From Candidatus Nitrosopumilus sp. (lineage in GTDB: Archaea > Thermoproteota > Nitrososphaeria > Nitrososphaerales > Nitrosopumilaceae), in NCBI GenBank assembly GCA_024644105.1, contig JAHELP010000004.1, forward strand, positions 4,231 to 42,855: DNA of 38,625 bases, read 5' to 3'. How positions within the stretch are numbered: the stretch's first letter is position 1; the number at the start of each line of letters is the position of its first letter. Positions 1-8,523 of the stretch are shown one piece after another. Below the pieces are notes generated by a model. The model searched no databases. It saw only the letters and a list, made by a program, of their open reading frames with translations, and was not told the DNA's origin. The position numbers were made by a program, and so were the translations under genes.

Positions 1-150
1 AGAAATCAAACAAACCAAATCCTAATCAAAAGAAATCAAACAAACCAAATCCTAATCAAAAGAAATCAAACAAACCAAATCCTAATCAAAAGAAATCAAA
101 CAAACCAAATCCTAATCAAAAGAAATCAAACAAACCAAATCCTAATCAAA
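1..150 (+). repeat. Five perfect tandem copies of a 30-bp unit (agaaatcaaacaaaccaaatcctaatcaaa), truncated by the window start
   Basis: Direct reading: units at 1-30, 31-60, 61-90, 91-120 and 121-150 are identical. No spacers. Confidence 0.98.
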
Positions 151-155
151 AATAA
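3..155 (+). CDS. C-terminal tail of a protein whose start lies upstream of the window; decapeptide repeat (KSNKPNPNQK)x5 then TAA
   Basis: Frame 3 stays open through all repeats and stops at TAA 153-155, just before the convergent ORF at 162. Frame 1 (RNQTNQILIK) is also open, so the frame choice is by plausibility (hydrophilic low-complexity tail). Confidence 0.5.
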   Translation, partial: KSNKPNPNQKKSNKPNPNQKKSNKPNPNQKKSNKPNPNQKKSNKPNPNQK

Positions 156-161
156 TTTCTT

Positions 162-587
162 TCACCCATCAATTTTCGATAGATGAATATGTGCAATTTT
201 CCAAGTTGGTTGTTTCACAAGAACAAATGTTGCACGTCCTGTAATTACCATATGTTCTCCTGTGAATGCTTTATTGTCTACTAACATTCCTTTTTGAATT
301 AATTCTAAAGCAACAACTGCAGTTTCACCAAACAAACTAATTTTAGGATTTTTTATTTCATATGAATAATCTGATATGCTGACAAATCTTAATTCTTCAA
401 GCTCAATTGTCGTTTGGTAATCTTTGAGATCATATGGTGGCAAATCACTAAAACTAGAAAATTTTGAATCATTTAGATGAATGTCTCTAAGGGTATCTAG
501 ATCTTTTGTAATTCCAGCTTGAAACAAAGTTTCAATGACTTTGATTATCTCTTCATTATCAGTCAAAATAGTACATTTCAAATGCAA
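162..587 (-). CDS. SnoaL/NTF2-like (DUF4440-type) protein
   Basis: 141 aa; N-terminal helix-rich half followed by beta-strand pattern ending TGRATFVLVKQPTWKIAHIHLS, typical of NTF2-like folds. Confidence 0.6.
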   Translation of the reverse strand: MHLKCTILTDNEEIIKVIETLFQAGITKDLDTLRDIHLNDSKFSSFSDLPPYDLKDYQTTIELEELRFVSISDYSYEIKNPKISLFGETAVVALELIQKGMLVDNKAFTGEHMVITGRATFVLVKQPTWKIAHIHLSKIDG

Positions 588-773
588 AAAATATCAGTTT
601 AAGTCTTCTGCACAAATTTAGTGAAATCCCGATTATTTTTCAGAGAATCTTTATTAATTATCGTTTGATTATTTTTATGATTTCAATGGACACTAAATTA
701 ACTGAAAAATATGGCAATGATTTGTTTATTGTTGTTCTACTATAACGTGTCTAAAATTTACTAGATTAAAATT

Positions 774-2486
774 ATGGAGAGAAATTTGATGAATAAAATG
801 GAAAATATGACAGGTGCAAAGGCCTTGATGACGGCTATGGAAAAAGAAGGCGTCAAACAAGTATTTGGATTACCTGGAGGTGCAAATCTCCCAATGTATG
901 ATGAATTTGCAAGATGCGATATTAGACATATCTTGGTAAGACACGAACAATCAGCTGCTCATATGGCTGACGGTTTTGGTAGAGTAAGTAGAAAACCTGG
1001 AGTGTGTTTTGCTACATCTGGCCCTGGTGCAACAAACATTTTGACTGGAATTGCAACTGCCCAAGCAGATTCTGCTCCTATGATTGCAGTTACAGGACAA
1101 GTACCTGTTAACATGATTGGTAAGGATGCTTTTCAAGAAAGTGATATTATTGGAATGGCAAATCCCGTTGTAAAATATGCATTTCAACCCCGAACTGCTG
1201 CAGAAGTTCCAGAAGTTGTCAAAAAAGGATTTTTTATTGCAGAAACTGGAAGACCTGGACCCGTATTAATCGACATTCCAAAAGATGTACAAATTAACGA
1301 AGAACCAATGAATTTTCCTGATGAATTTAAAATTCAAGGATATCATCCTTGGGCAGATCCTGATATTGTAAATGTTGAAAAGGCAATTGATATGTTACTT
1401 CATGCTGAAAAACCAATTATTTTAGCTGGCGGTGGTGCAATTATTTCATCTGCATTTGCAGAATTACAAGCTATAGCAGAAACTCTAATGCTTCCTGTAG
1501 TTACTACTTTCAAAGGCAAGGGTGCATTTCCAGAAACTCATCCTTTATCATTAGGTCCAATAGGAATGCATGGACATGCTGAAGCCAACAAAATGATGAC
1601 AGAAGCTGATTGTGTATTGGCAATTGGAACACGATTTTCTGACCGTTCTGTAGGGACATTTGAGGCCTTTGAAAAGAGATTGAAGATTATTCATATGGAC
1701 GTAGATCCTGCAGAAATTGGAAAAAACCAAACTGCACAAATCGCTGTAATTGGAGATGTACGTGTAAATCTTAGAGTCATGGTAAAATTACTTTTGCAAA
1801 AAGCAATTAAAAAAACTGAAGAAACTCCTTGGATAAAACATGTAAAGGAAACAAAAGCCTATTGGAAAGAAAATTTAAAACTTCATCCTGGTGAAATGGG
1901 GGCTGCTAAAATTTTACGTAAACTTCGTGAATTATTACCCAAGGAATCAATCATTACTACAGAAGTAGGACAACACCAAATGTGGGCTTCACTATTTTAT
2001 GATGTAATTCAACCTGGTACTTTCTTTAGTTCAACTGGACTTGGTACAATGGGCTGGGGATTCCCAGCTGCAATTGGAGCTAAAGTTGCAAAACCTGACG
2101 TTCCTGTTGTAGATATAGCAGGCGATGGAAGCTTTAGTATGACAGAAAACTCTCTTGCCACAGCCGTGTTAGAAGATATTCCAGTAATTGTATTTCTCTT
2201 AAACAATTCATCATTGGGAATGGTAGCTCAATGGCAAAGAACTTTCTATGGTAGAAGAATGATTGGTGTAGACCAACAAAGCTGTCCTGATTATGTTAAA
2301 TTAGCAGAGTCTTATGGTGCTCAAGGAATTAGAGCTCAATCAATGGATGAGCTTGATAAGGCAATTAAAACTGCATTAAGTAGTAATGTTGCAACCGTAA
2401 TTGATATTCCAATTGATCCTGAAGAAGATGTATTGCCATTTGTAGCTCCTGGAACTTCGTTATCGGATATGATTTTACCATCATAG
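774..2486 (+). CDS. ilvB: Acetolactate synthase large subunit
   Basis: TPP-enzyme motifs VFGLPGGANLPMYDEF, RHEQSAAHMADGFGR, GPGATN and GDGSFSMTENSLATA; followed by the small subunit. Confidence 0.95.
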   Translation: MERNLMNKMENMTGAKALMTAMEKEGVKQVFGLPGGANLPMYDEFARCDIRHILVRHEQSAAHMADGFGRVSRKPGVCFATSGPGATNILTGIATAQADSAPMIAVTGQVPVNMIGKDAFQESDIIGMANPVVKYAFQPRTAAEVPEVVKKGFFIAETGRPGPVLIDIPKDVQINEEPMNFPDEFKIQGYHPWADPDIVNVEKAIDMLLHAEKPIILAGGGAIISSAFAELQAIAETLMLPVVTTFKGKGAFPETHPLSLGPIGMHGHAEANKMMTEADCVLAIGTRFSDRSVGTFEAFEKRLKIIHMDVDPAEIGKNQTAQIAVIGDVRVNLRVMVKLLLQKAIKKTEETPWIKHVKETKAYWKENLKLHPGEMGAAKILRKLRELLPKESIITTEVGQHQMWASLFYDVIQPGTFFSSTGLGTMGWGFPAAIGAKVAKPDVPVVDIAGDGSFSMTENSLATAVLEDIPVIVFLLNNSSLGMVAQWQRTFYGRRMIGVDQQSCPDYVKLAESYGAQGIRAQSMDELDKAIKTALSSNVATVIDIPIDPEEDVLPFVAPGTSLSDMILPS

Positions 2487-2489
2487 TGA

Positions 2490-2978
2490 TTGATTATGTG
2501 GGCTATACTTTCTATTTTAGTTGAAAACAAACCTGGTATCTTGTTTAAGATAACTCATCTTTTTAGATCCAGAAACTTCAATATTGATAGCATTTCAGTT
2601 GGAATTACCGAGAATCCTGATTATTCTAAAATGACTATCACCACATATGGTGATGAAAAGCAGATTGAACAGATTGTAAAGCAACTTGATAAAATGATTG
2701 ATACCGTAAAGGTCGAACATTTAGATGAGCACAAAACAGTATTTCGTGAACTTAGTCTTTTTAAGATAAAACTCAGTAATGCTAATGATAGTATGGAAAT
2801 TAACAAATTAGCAAATGCATATGGTGGAAAAGTTCATGATGTGAAAAAAGATTCTATTATGGTTGAATTGACTGCTACCCCAGATCAAATCAAGGCATTT
2901 GAAGAATTAGCAAAACCATTTGGAATAATTGATGTAGCACGAACTGGTGTTGCAGCATTACAGAGAAGTGGTGCATAA
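2490..2978 (+). CDS. ilvN: Acetolactate synthase small (ACT-domain regulatory) subunit; start TTG 2490 or ATG 2496
   Basis: ILVENKPGILFKITHLFRSRNFNIDSISVG ACT motif; directly downstream of ilvB. Confidence 0.93.
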   Translation: MIMWAILSILVENKPGILFKITHLFRSRNFNIDSISVGITENPDYSKMTITTYGDEKQIEQIVKQLDKMIDTVKVEHLDEHKTVFRELSLFKIKLSNANDSMEINKLANAYGGKVHDVKKDSIMVELTATPDQIKAFEELAKPFGIIDVARTGVAALQRSGA

Positions 2979-4504
2979 TGGTAAATGTTAGAATTTTTGA
3001 TACTACGTTGCGAGATGGTGAACAGACACTTGGTGTATCTTTATCCCCTGATCAAAAATTGGCAATTGCAAAAAAACTTGATGAATTAGGTGTAGATGCT
3101 ATTGAAGCAGGATTCCCAGTAATTTCTGAGGGTGAATTAAAAGCGGTTAAGATGATTACTTCTGAAGGATTAACTTGTGAAATTGCAGGATTAACTAGAA
3201 CTATCAAAAAGGATATTGATGCAGCCGTTGATGCAGGATTGAACTATATTCATACATTCATTGCAACTTCAGATATTCATTTAGAACATAAACTCAAAAT
3301 GACAAGAGACCAAGCACTTGAAAAAGCAATTGAAGCTGTAGAATATGGTAAATCACGGGGTTTACAAGTAGAATTTTCTGCTGAAGATGCATCAAGAACT
3401 GACAGAGAATTTTTGAAAAAAGTTTTTGGTGATGTCGCAAAGGCAGGAGCTGATCGTGTAAACATACCTGATACTGTTGGGTATTCTACTCCTGAATATA
3501 TGGCTCAAATTACTAGAGACACAATTGAAGCTACAAAATTGCCTGTAAGTGTTCACTGTCATAATGATTTTGGATTGGCTGTTGCAAATTCTCTTGCTGG
3601 AATTCATGCTGGAGCTGCATGTGCACATGTAACAATTAATGGTATTGGGGAAAGAGCAGGTAATGCTTCTTTGGAAGAACTTTCTATGGCACTCAAATGC
3701 TTACCTCATGAACAAAATTATGAGACTAACATTAAATCTGAATTAATTTACGAAACCTCTAGGTTCATTTCAAAAACTGTGGGAATTATTGTACAACCAA
3801 ATAAGGCAATAGTTGGCGCAAATGCATTTGGACATGAATCAGGAATTCACACTCATGGTGTGTTGAATAATCCTCTAACTTACGAACCAATTAGTCCTGA
3901 ATTGGTTGGAAGAAAAAGATGGCTAAAGGTTGGAAAGCATGCAGGAGTTCATGGAATGAATGCAATGTTGGAAGAATATGGTGTAAAACCAACTGAAGAG
4001 CAAGCTAAACAAATCTTAGAAAAAGTCAAAATTCTTGGTGATCAAGGAAAACAAGTTACTGATGTAGAGTTGCTATCTATAGCAAGTGAAGTTTTAGGTG
4101 AAAAAGATCTTAAAAAAATCGTACAACTAACAGGTTTTTCAGTTTCTACTGGAATAGGAACTATGCCTTATGCATTTGTAAAATTAAACATTGATGGACA
4201 GGATCATATTGGAACTGATTTTGGTGTTGGCCCAGTAGATGCAGCATTAAATGCAATTCAAAAAATTACTGGCAAGATTTCAGAGATTAGAATTAAAGAC
4301 TATGGTTTGGCGTCTATTTCTGGTGGATCTGGAGCATTATGTGAAGTTACCGTTAAAGTTGAGGATCCATTAGGGAATAAGGTTTCAGCAAAATCAGTTG
4401 GTGAAGACATTGTTACCACTTCTGTTAAAGCAGTTATTGATGCAATAAATAGAATTATGCTCAAAAAGATGCTTCAAGAAAAACATGTTAAAGCTAAATC
4501 CTAA
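2978..4504 (+). CDS. leuA: 2-isopropylmalate synthase family (LeuA-like)
   Basis: RIFDTTLRDGEQTLGVSL, HCHNDFGLAVANSLAG, NGIGERAGNASLEE; C-terminal LeuA-type dimerisation region. TAATG overlap with ilvN. Confidence 0.9.
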   Translation: MVNVRIFDTTLRDGEQTLGVSLSPDQKLAIAKKLDELGVDAIEAGFPVISEGELKAVKMITSEGLTCEIAGLTRTIKKDIDAAVDAGLNYIHTFIATSDIHLEHKLKMTRDQALEKAIEAVEYGKSRGLQVEFSAEDASRTDREFLKKVFGDVAKAGADRVNIPDTVGYSTPEYMAQITRDTIEATKLPVSVHCHNDFGLAVANSLAGIHAGAACAHVTINGIGERAGNASLEELSMALKCLPHEQNYETNIKSELIYETSRFISKTVGIIVQPNKAIVGANAFGHESGIHTHGVLNNPLTYEPISPELVGRKRWLKVGKHAGVHGMNAMLEEYGVKPTEEQAKQILEKVKILGDQGKQVTDVELLSIASEVLGEKDLKKIVQLTGFSVSTGIGTMPYAFVKLNIDGQDHIGTDFGVGPVDAALNAIQKITGKISEIRIKDYGLASISGGSGALCEVTVKVEDPLGNKVSAKSVGEDIVTTSVKAVIDAINRIMLKKMLQEKHVKAKS

Positions 4505-4530
4505 AATCTATCTTTGTTTGATGTGTAATT

Positions 4531-5544
4531 ATGTATAAAATTTCACTAATCACTGGAGATGGAATTGGACCTGAATTATCAGAATCAGCAGTATCTGTTT
4601 TGGATACAATTCATGATAAACTTGATTTGAAATTTGATATTACTAAATTATCTGCCGGTGACAAAGCCTTATCTGAAACTGGAAAAGCATTACCTGATGA
4701 AACAGTTAAAACAATAAAACAATCTGATGTTTGCTTAAAAGCTCCAGTTGGTGAAAGTGCTGCTGATGTGATTGTTGTTTTGAGAAGAATGTTGGATCTT
4801 TATGCTAACATTAGACCTGCAAAATCATATCCACACATGCCTGCATTAAGAGATGATATTGATCTGGTGATAGTTAGAGAAAATACTGAAGATCTTTACA
4901 CTGGCAAAGAATTTAGCTTGGGTGATTCTGCAGTTGCATTGAGAATAATTTCTGAAAAAGCCTCAAAACGAATTGCAAAATATGCATTTGAAACTGCCAA
5001 ACAACGTGATTCTATGAGAAAAGTCACATGTGTTCACAAGTCAAATGTAATGCGAGTTACAGATGGATTATTTGCTAAATCATGCATTGAAGTATCAAAG
5101 GATTATCCAGATATCACATTTGAAGAAATGTATGTTGATGCATGTGCTATGAATTTAATTCGACAACCTGAACAATTTGATGTTGTAGTAACTACTAATT
5201 TGTTTGGTGATATTTTATCTGATGAATCTTCTCAAGTGGTTGGAGGTTTGGGAATGGCCCCAGCTGCTAACATTGGGGATAAATTTGCATTGTTTGAACC
5301 TGTTCATGGGGCTGCATTTGATATTGCAGGAAAAAATATAGCAAACCCTTCTTCCTTTTTACTATCAATCAAAATGATGCTTGATTGGCTAGGAAACAAA
5401 CACAATGATTCTAAATGTATTGAGGTTGGTCAAAAATTAGAATCTACTATTTTTAATTTAGTAAAGACTGGTGTTAAGACCAAAGATATTGGTGGTGACA
5501 AGAGTACTACTGAATTTACAAAACAGATTACCGTAAATCTCTAA
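4531..5544 (+). CDS. leuB: Isocitrate/isopropylmalate dehydrogenase family, probably 3-isopropylmalate dehydrogenase from context
   Basis: GDGIGPELSESA, RENTEDLYTGKE, NLFGDILSDESSQVVGGLGMAP, EPVHGAAFDIAGKNIANP. Confidence 0.82.
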   Translation: MYKISLITGDGIGPELSESAVSVLDTIHDKLDLKFDITKLSAGDKALSETGKALPDETVKTIKQSDVCLKAPVGESAADVIVVLRRMLDLYANIRPAKSYPHMPALRDDIDLVIVRENTEDLYTGKEFSLGDSAVALRIISEKASKRIAKYAFETAKQRDSMRKVTCVHKSNVMRVTDGLFAKSCIEVSKDYPDITFEEMYVDACAMNLIRQPEQFDVVVTTNLFGDILSDESSQVVGGLGMAPAANIGDKFALFEPVHGAAFDIAGKNIANPSSFLLSIKMMLDWLGNKHNDSKCIEVGQKLESTIFNLVKTGVKTKDIGGDKSTTEFTKQITVNL

Positions 5545-5563
5545 AAATTATTTCTTTAAAACA

Positions 5564-5661
5564 ACGAGATACATGGAAAACACGCTGATACAAGGACGTA
5601 TTCCTAACATGATGTGTTTTCCAGACCTACTGTTCTACGACGCAGAACAATGGTTTCTCGT
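5564..5661 (+). ncRNA. Candidate structured RNA with three-way junction (unassigned family), 3' of leuB
   Basis: P1 ACGAGA 5564-5569 / TCTCGT 5656-5661; P2 TGGAAAACAC 5574-5583 / GTGTTTTCCA 5614-5623 (10/10), with AGGA 5593-5596 / TCCT 5602-5605 inside its loop; P3 TGTTCT 5631-5636 / AGAACA 5644-5649. Strand could not be fixed independently. Confidence 0.5.
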
Positions 5662-5726
5662 CACATACAATAGGCTAAAATCATATTTAAGAATGATCCA
5701 AATTTCCCACTAGTGATAATTTTTAG

Positions 5727-5813
5727 TTATTGTGAAATTCTCTGAATAAATTCCTCATGAATTTTCTTTTGATTGTGTACTATCCACAAAAATGCTTCAT
5801 GATTTGGGCTCAT
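5727..5813 (-). CDS. Possible 28-aa micro-ORF
   Basis: ATG-initiated MSPNHEAFLWIVHNQKKIHEEFIQRISQ*; protein-like composition but very short. Confidence 0.2.
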   Translation of the reverse strand: MSPNHEAFLWIVHNQKKIHEEFIQRISQ

Positions 5814-5963
5814 GAAACTTGCTCATTATTTTTTGTTAAAGATAAAAAAGTGTAAAAAATTTGATCGATTTGTTATCTTGATGTCTACAAAGCAAACTTT
5901 CTTAGAATTAGTATTTTTTTAAGAATTGCCAATTTTTATTAAATGCAAATCCTATTTGCTAGT

Positions 5964-6095
5964 ATGGTTGTGTGCTGTATTTGTAAAATTGCTACTGGTA
6001 CCTTGAAGATTTCTGACGGTAATCCAAAGTATAAGGGAAAGCCTATCTGTAAAGAATGTCAGGGATATCGAAAATTACTCAAAGAAACAAAATAG
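5964..6095 (+). CDS. 43-aa zinc-binding micro-protein, missing from supplied ORF track
   Basis: MVVCCICKIATGTLKISDGNPKYKGKPICKECQGYRKLLKETK*; CxxC...CxxC pairs; TAG 6093-6095 abuts the convergent gene at 6096. Confidence 0.7.
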   Translation: MVVCCICKIATGTLKISDGNPKYKGKPICKECQGYRKLLKETK

Positions 6096-6344
6096 TTATT
6101 CTGAATCTTTAGTTTTGTTTTTTGCTGCCCATTCTTCATACATTTTAATTAATTCATCCACATCTTTACCTTCCTCTGAATATGTGACAATTACACCAAA
6201 TGTACCTTTTTTATCATGGCCTCTGGCAAAATAACCCCAAAAAGAGTCTGGTAACTTTGCAAAACTGCTTGAATCATGTGATACTCCGATTAAATTATTT
6301 CCAATTACCTCTACTACTTTTTTAGCATCTTCTTGTTCAATCAT
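6096..6344 (-). CDS. Hypothetical protein (82 aa)
   Basis: ORF with ATG and ordinary soluble-protein composition, between two small zinc-binding ORFs. Confidence 0.6.
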   Translation of the reverse strand: MIEQEDAKKVVEVIGNNLIGVSHDSSSFAKLPDSFWGYFARGHDKKGTFGVIVTYSEEGKDVDELIKMYEEWAAKNKTKDSE

Positions 6345-6390
6345 AAATTATCAAAACTTTGATACAATAAAAATTTGAATGATTTTATTG

Positions 6391-6624
6391 TCAATTAACT
6401 CCCTTTCTTCTACTCTTTTTCTCACCAGTTGAAACAAAATCTTTTTGGAAATCTTTCAATTTGGAGATGGCAGCATCTTTTTCATCTTTAGTTTGTTCTC
6501 TGATTATCATGTCATCAATGTCTGTAAAATTTTCACATTTTTCACATAACCATAATGGAGCTTTATCTTTTGCCTGCACTATAGGTAGTCTCCTTTCATT
6601 ACATTGTTTACAGAATAATGTCAT
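6391..6624 (-). CDS. Zinc-ribbon protein resembling the N-terminal ribbon of RPA12/TFS-type factors
   Basis: MTLFCKQCNERRLPI...PLWLCEKCENF: two CxxC pairs at ribbon spacing. Confidence 0.6.
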   Translation of the reverse strand: MTLFCKQCNERRLPIVQAKDKAPLWLCEKCENFTDIDDMIIREQTKDEKDAAISKLKDFQKDFVSTGEKKSRRKGVN

Positions 6625-6639
6625 GATTTTTTCTACTCT

Positions 6640-7926
6640 CTATGGACTTAACCTGTCCGGATCACGTGGATATAATACAACTTCACGAACATTATCAATT
6701 CCAATTAATGTAGTCATCAACCTATCTAATCCCATTCCCCATCCTGAATGTGGTGGCATTCCCCAATCGAATGTTTTTAGATGATCAGTAAACTGTGAAG
6801 GATCTAATCCTTGCTCTTTCAATCGTTCTCTTAGCATATCTGGATTGTGTAGTCTAGTCCCTCCTGAGGATAATTCTAAAAATCCATACTGTAAATCAAA
6901 TGAACGAGATAGGGTTGCATCTTCATCTTTTTCTCTAATGTAAAATGGTTTTAACTTCATTGGCCAATCCGTTAAAAAATAAAATCCTGGATGATTTTCA
7001 CCAATTATTCTGAGATGTGAATCCAACAAATCATCTCCAAACTCCACTTTTTCTCCTGCTTTTTTTAATTCTTCAACACATTGCGTATATGTTACTCTCT
7101 CAAATGGTGATGAAGGCACCTCTATTTTATGCTCAATTGCTTCTTGTTCGGCCTTACAGTTTTCTGAAGCATCTTTGTAAACTGCAATCACTAGAGCCTC
7201 TAAAACATTCATGACATCTTCATAGTCCATAAATGCAGCCTCGATGTCAATACTTGTAAACTCTGTCAAATGTCTTCCTGTGTGAGAATTCTCTGCTCTG
7301 TAAAAGTTTGAAATCTCAAAGACCCGTTCTAGTCCTATCGTCATTTGTTCTTTGTACAATTGTGGGCTTTGAGCCAAGTAAGCTGTTTTTCCGAAATATT
7401 CTAATGAAAATAAATCTGCTCCTCCTTCACTAGCACTTCCAATAATTTTTGGTGTTGTAATTTCTAAGAATTTTTTCTCTGAAAGAGTTTTTCTTAATGA
7501 TTGCAATACATAATGACGTAATTTAAAAATTGAAGCCGTTTTTTGATTTCTCATATCCAGTGCCCTATGATTCAATCTTGTATCGATATTACTTTCAAGT
7601 CTACCAATTGGATCCACTGGTAATGGATGAATTGCTTTTCCTAAAACCTCTATCTCTTCAGCTTTAACCTCAAAAGCAAAATCACGAGCTTTGGTTTCTT
7701 GAACAATTCCTTTTACACTGACAACACTTTGACGATTTATTTCTCCCAAATTGTCGTTTAGTTCTCCTTTAACTATTACTTGTGAAATTCCTGAAACATC
7801 ACGAAGTGTGATAAAAGACATCTTTCCTAATTTTCTAAGATCTTCAATCCAACCCCCTAATACCACCTGTTTTCCTATTAATTCCCCCTTCAATTCAGAA
7901 ATATCGTGGGTTTTAACAAAAACCAT
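6640..7926 (-). CDS. aspS: Aspartyl/asparaginyl-tRNA synthetase, archaeal AspRS type
   Basis: OB-fold start VVLGGWIEDLRKLGKMSFITLRD; class II motifs FEISNFYRAENSHTGRHLTEFTSIDIE and HSGWGMGLDRLMTTLIGIDNVREVVLYPRDPDR. Confidence 0.95.
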   Translation of the reverse strand: MVFVKTHDISELKGELIGKQVVLGGWIEDLRKLGKMSFITLRDVSGISQVIVKGELNDNLGEINRQSVVSVKGIVQETKARDFAFEVKAEEIEVLGKAIHPLPVDPIGRLESNIDTRLNHRALDMRNQKTASIFKLRHYVLQSLRKTLSEKKFLEITTPKIIGSASEGGADLFSLEYFGKTAYLAQSPQLYKEQMTIGLERVFEISNFYRAENSHTGRHLTEFTSIDIEAAFMDYEDVMNVLEALVIAVYKDASENCKAEQEAIEHKIEVPSSPFERVTYTQCVEELKKAGEKVEFGDDLLDSHLRIIGENHPGFYFLTDWPMKLKPFYIREKDEDATLSRSFDLQYGFLELSSGGTRLHNPDMLRERLKEQGLDPSQFTDHLKTFDWGMPPHSGWGMGLDRLMTTLIGIDNVREVVLYPRDPDRLSP

Positions 7927-7928
7927 GT

Positions 7929-8441
7929 CTATCTTTTATCCTCAAACTCTATCTCAATGTCAAGGTTTCGGGCATTTCTAACTATTTGAATCACTTTTTC
8001 TGTGTCTATTGGAAACTTTGGAGTCCATTTTCCTGAAACCACTGCTTTGGTTTTTTGAACACCACCTGGTGCCCAGACTGCGTTAATTGATAGAATTTTG
8101 GTTGGAAAGAACAAATCTTCAATAAACCGCTTATCTGTTTCATCTGCCTCTGTTAGCCAAATTTTACCCTTGAATTTCTCTTGTAATGTCCTGTACAGGG
8201 TGCGACTTTGTCGAATCAACATTATGTCATTTTTTGCTAATGACAATACAAAATTCCCATCAAATTCTTTACATGAGTAAAGTGTAAAATTCTCGATTTC
8301 TTTAGTCGATTTTGCTATTTGTGCAAGATTCATTGATGCCTCGACATCTGCTTTTGTTAATTTCCCTGATTCTACTTTTCCCTCACACTGAGGACATAAT
8401 ACTGAATTTTTTGCATCAAAGCCACAAATAGGTAATTTCAT
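7929..8441 (-). CDS. Zn-ribbon + KH/NusA-like protein (archaeal NusA-related family)
   Basis: CGFDAKNSVLCPQC ribbon, KH-like central region; immediately upstream of aspS. Confidence 0.5.
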   Translation of the reverse strand: MKLPICGFDAKNSVLCPQCEGKVESGKLTKADVEASMNLAQIAKSTKEIENFTLYSCKEFDGNFVLSLAKNDIMLIRQSRTLYRTLQEKFKGKIWLTEADETDKRFIEDLFFPTKILSINAVWAPGGVQKTKAVVSGKWTPKFPIDTEKVIQIVRNARNLDIEIEFEDKR

Positions 8442-8523
8442 TTAAATCGACTTTTTCATTCTATTAATCTTGTTTATATCCCTTAGTGCAAAACAAAAAT
8501 TCTAGTTTGGATCTAAAAGAATC

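Noticed and set aside
1-150. CRISPR-like regular 30-bp repeats
   Set aside because: Units are directly contiguous with no spacers, and they read through as coding sequence.
951-3628. Minus-strand ORFs of 61-78 aa inside ilvB/ilvN/leuA
   Set aside because: Antisense to strongly recognised genes; Ser/Cys-rich, low-complexity translations typical of spurious frames.
5561-5670. tRNA, H/ACA or hammerhead interpretation of the post-leuB RNA
   Set aside because: No T-loop consensus, pocket-to-ACA spacing is wrong, and the CUGANGA/GAAA hammerhead core is absent.
6461-8280. Plus-strand ORFs at 6461, 7017, 7751 and 8098
   Set aside because: Antisense to the zinc-ribbon gene, aspS and the NusA-like gene; no family features.
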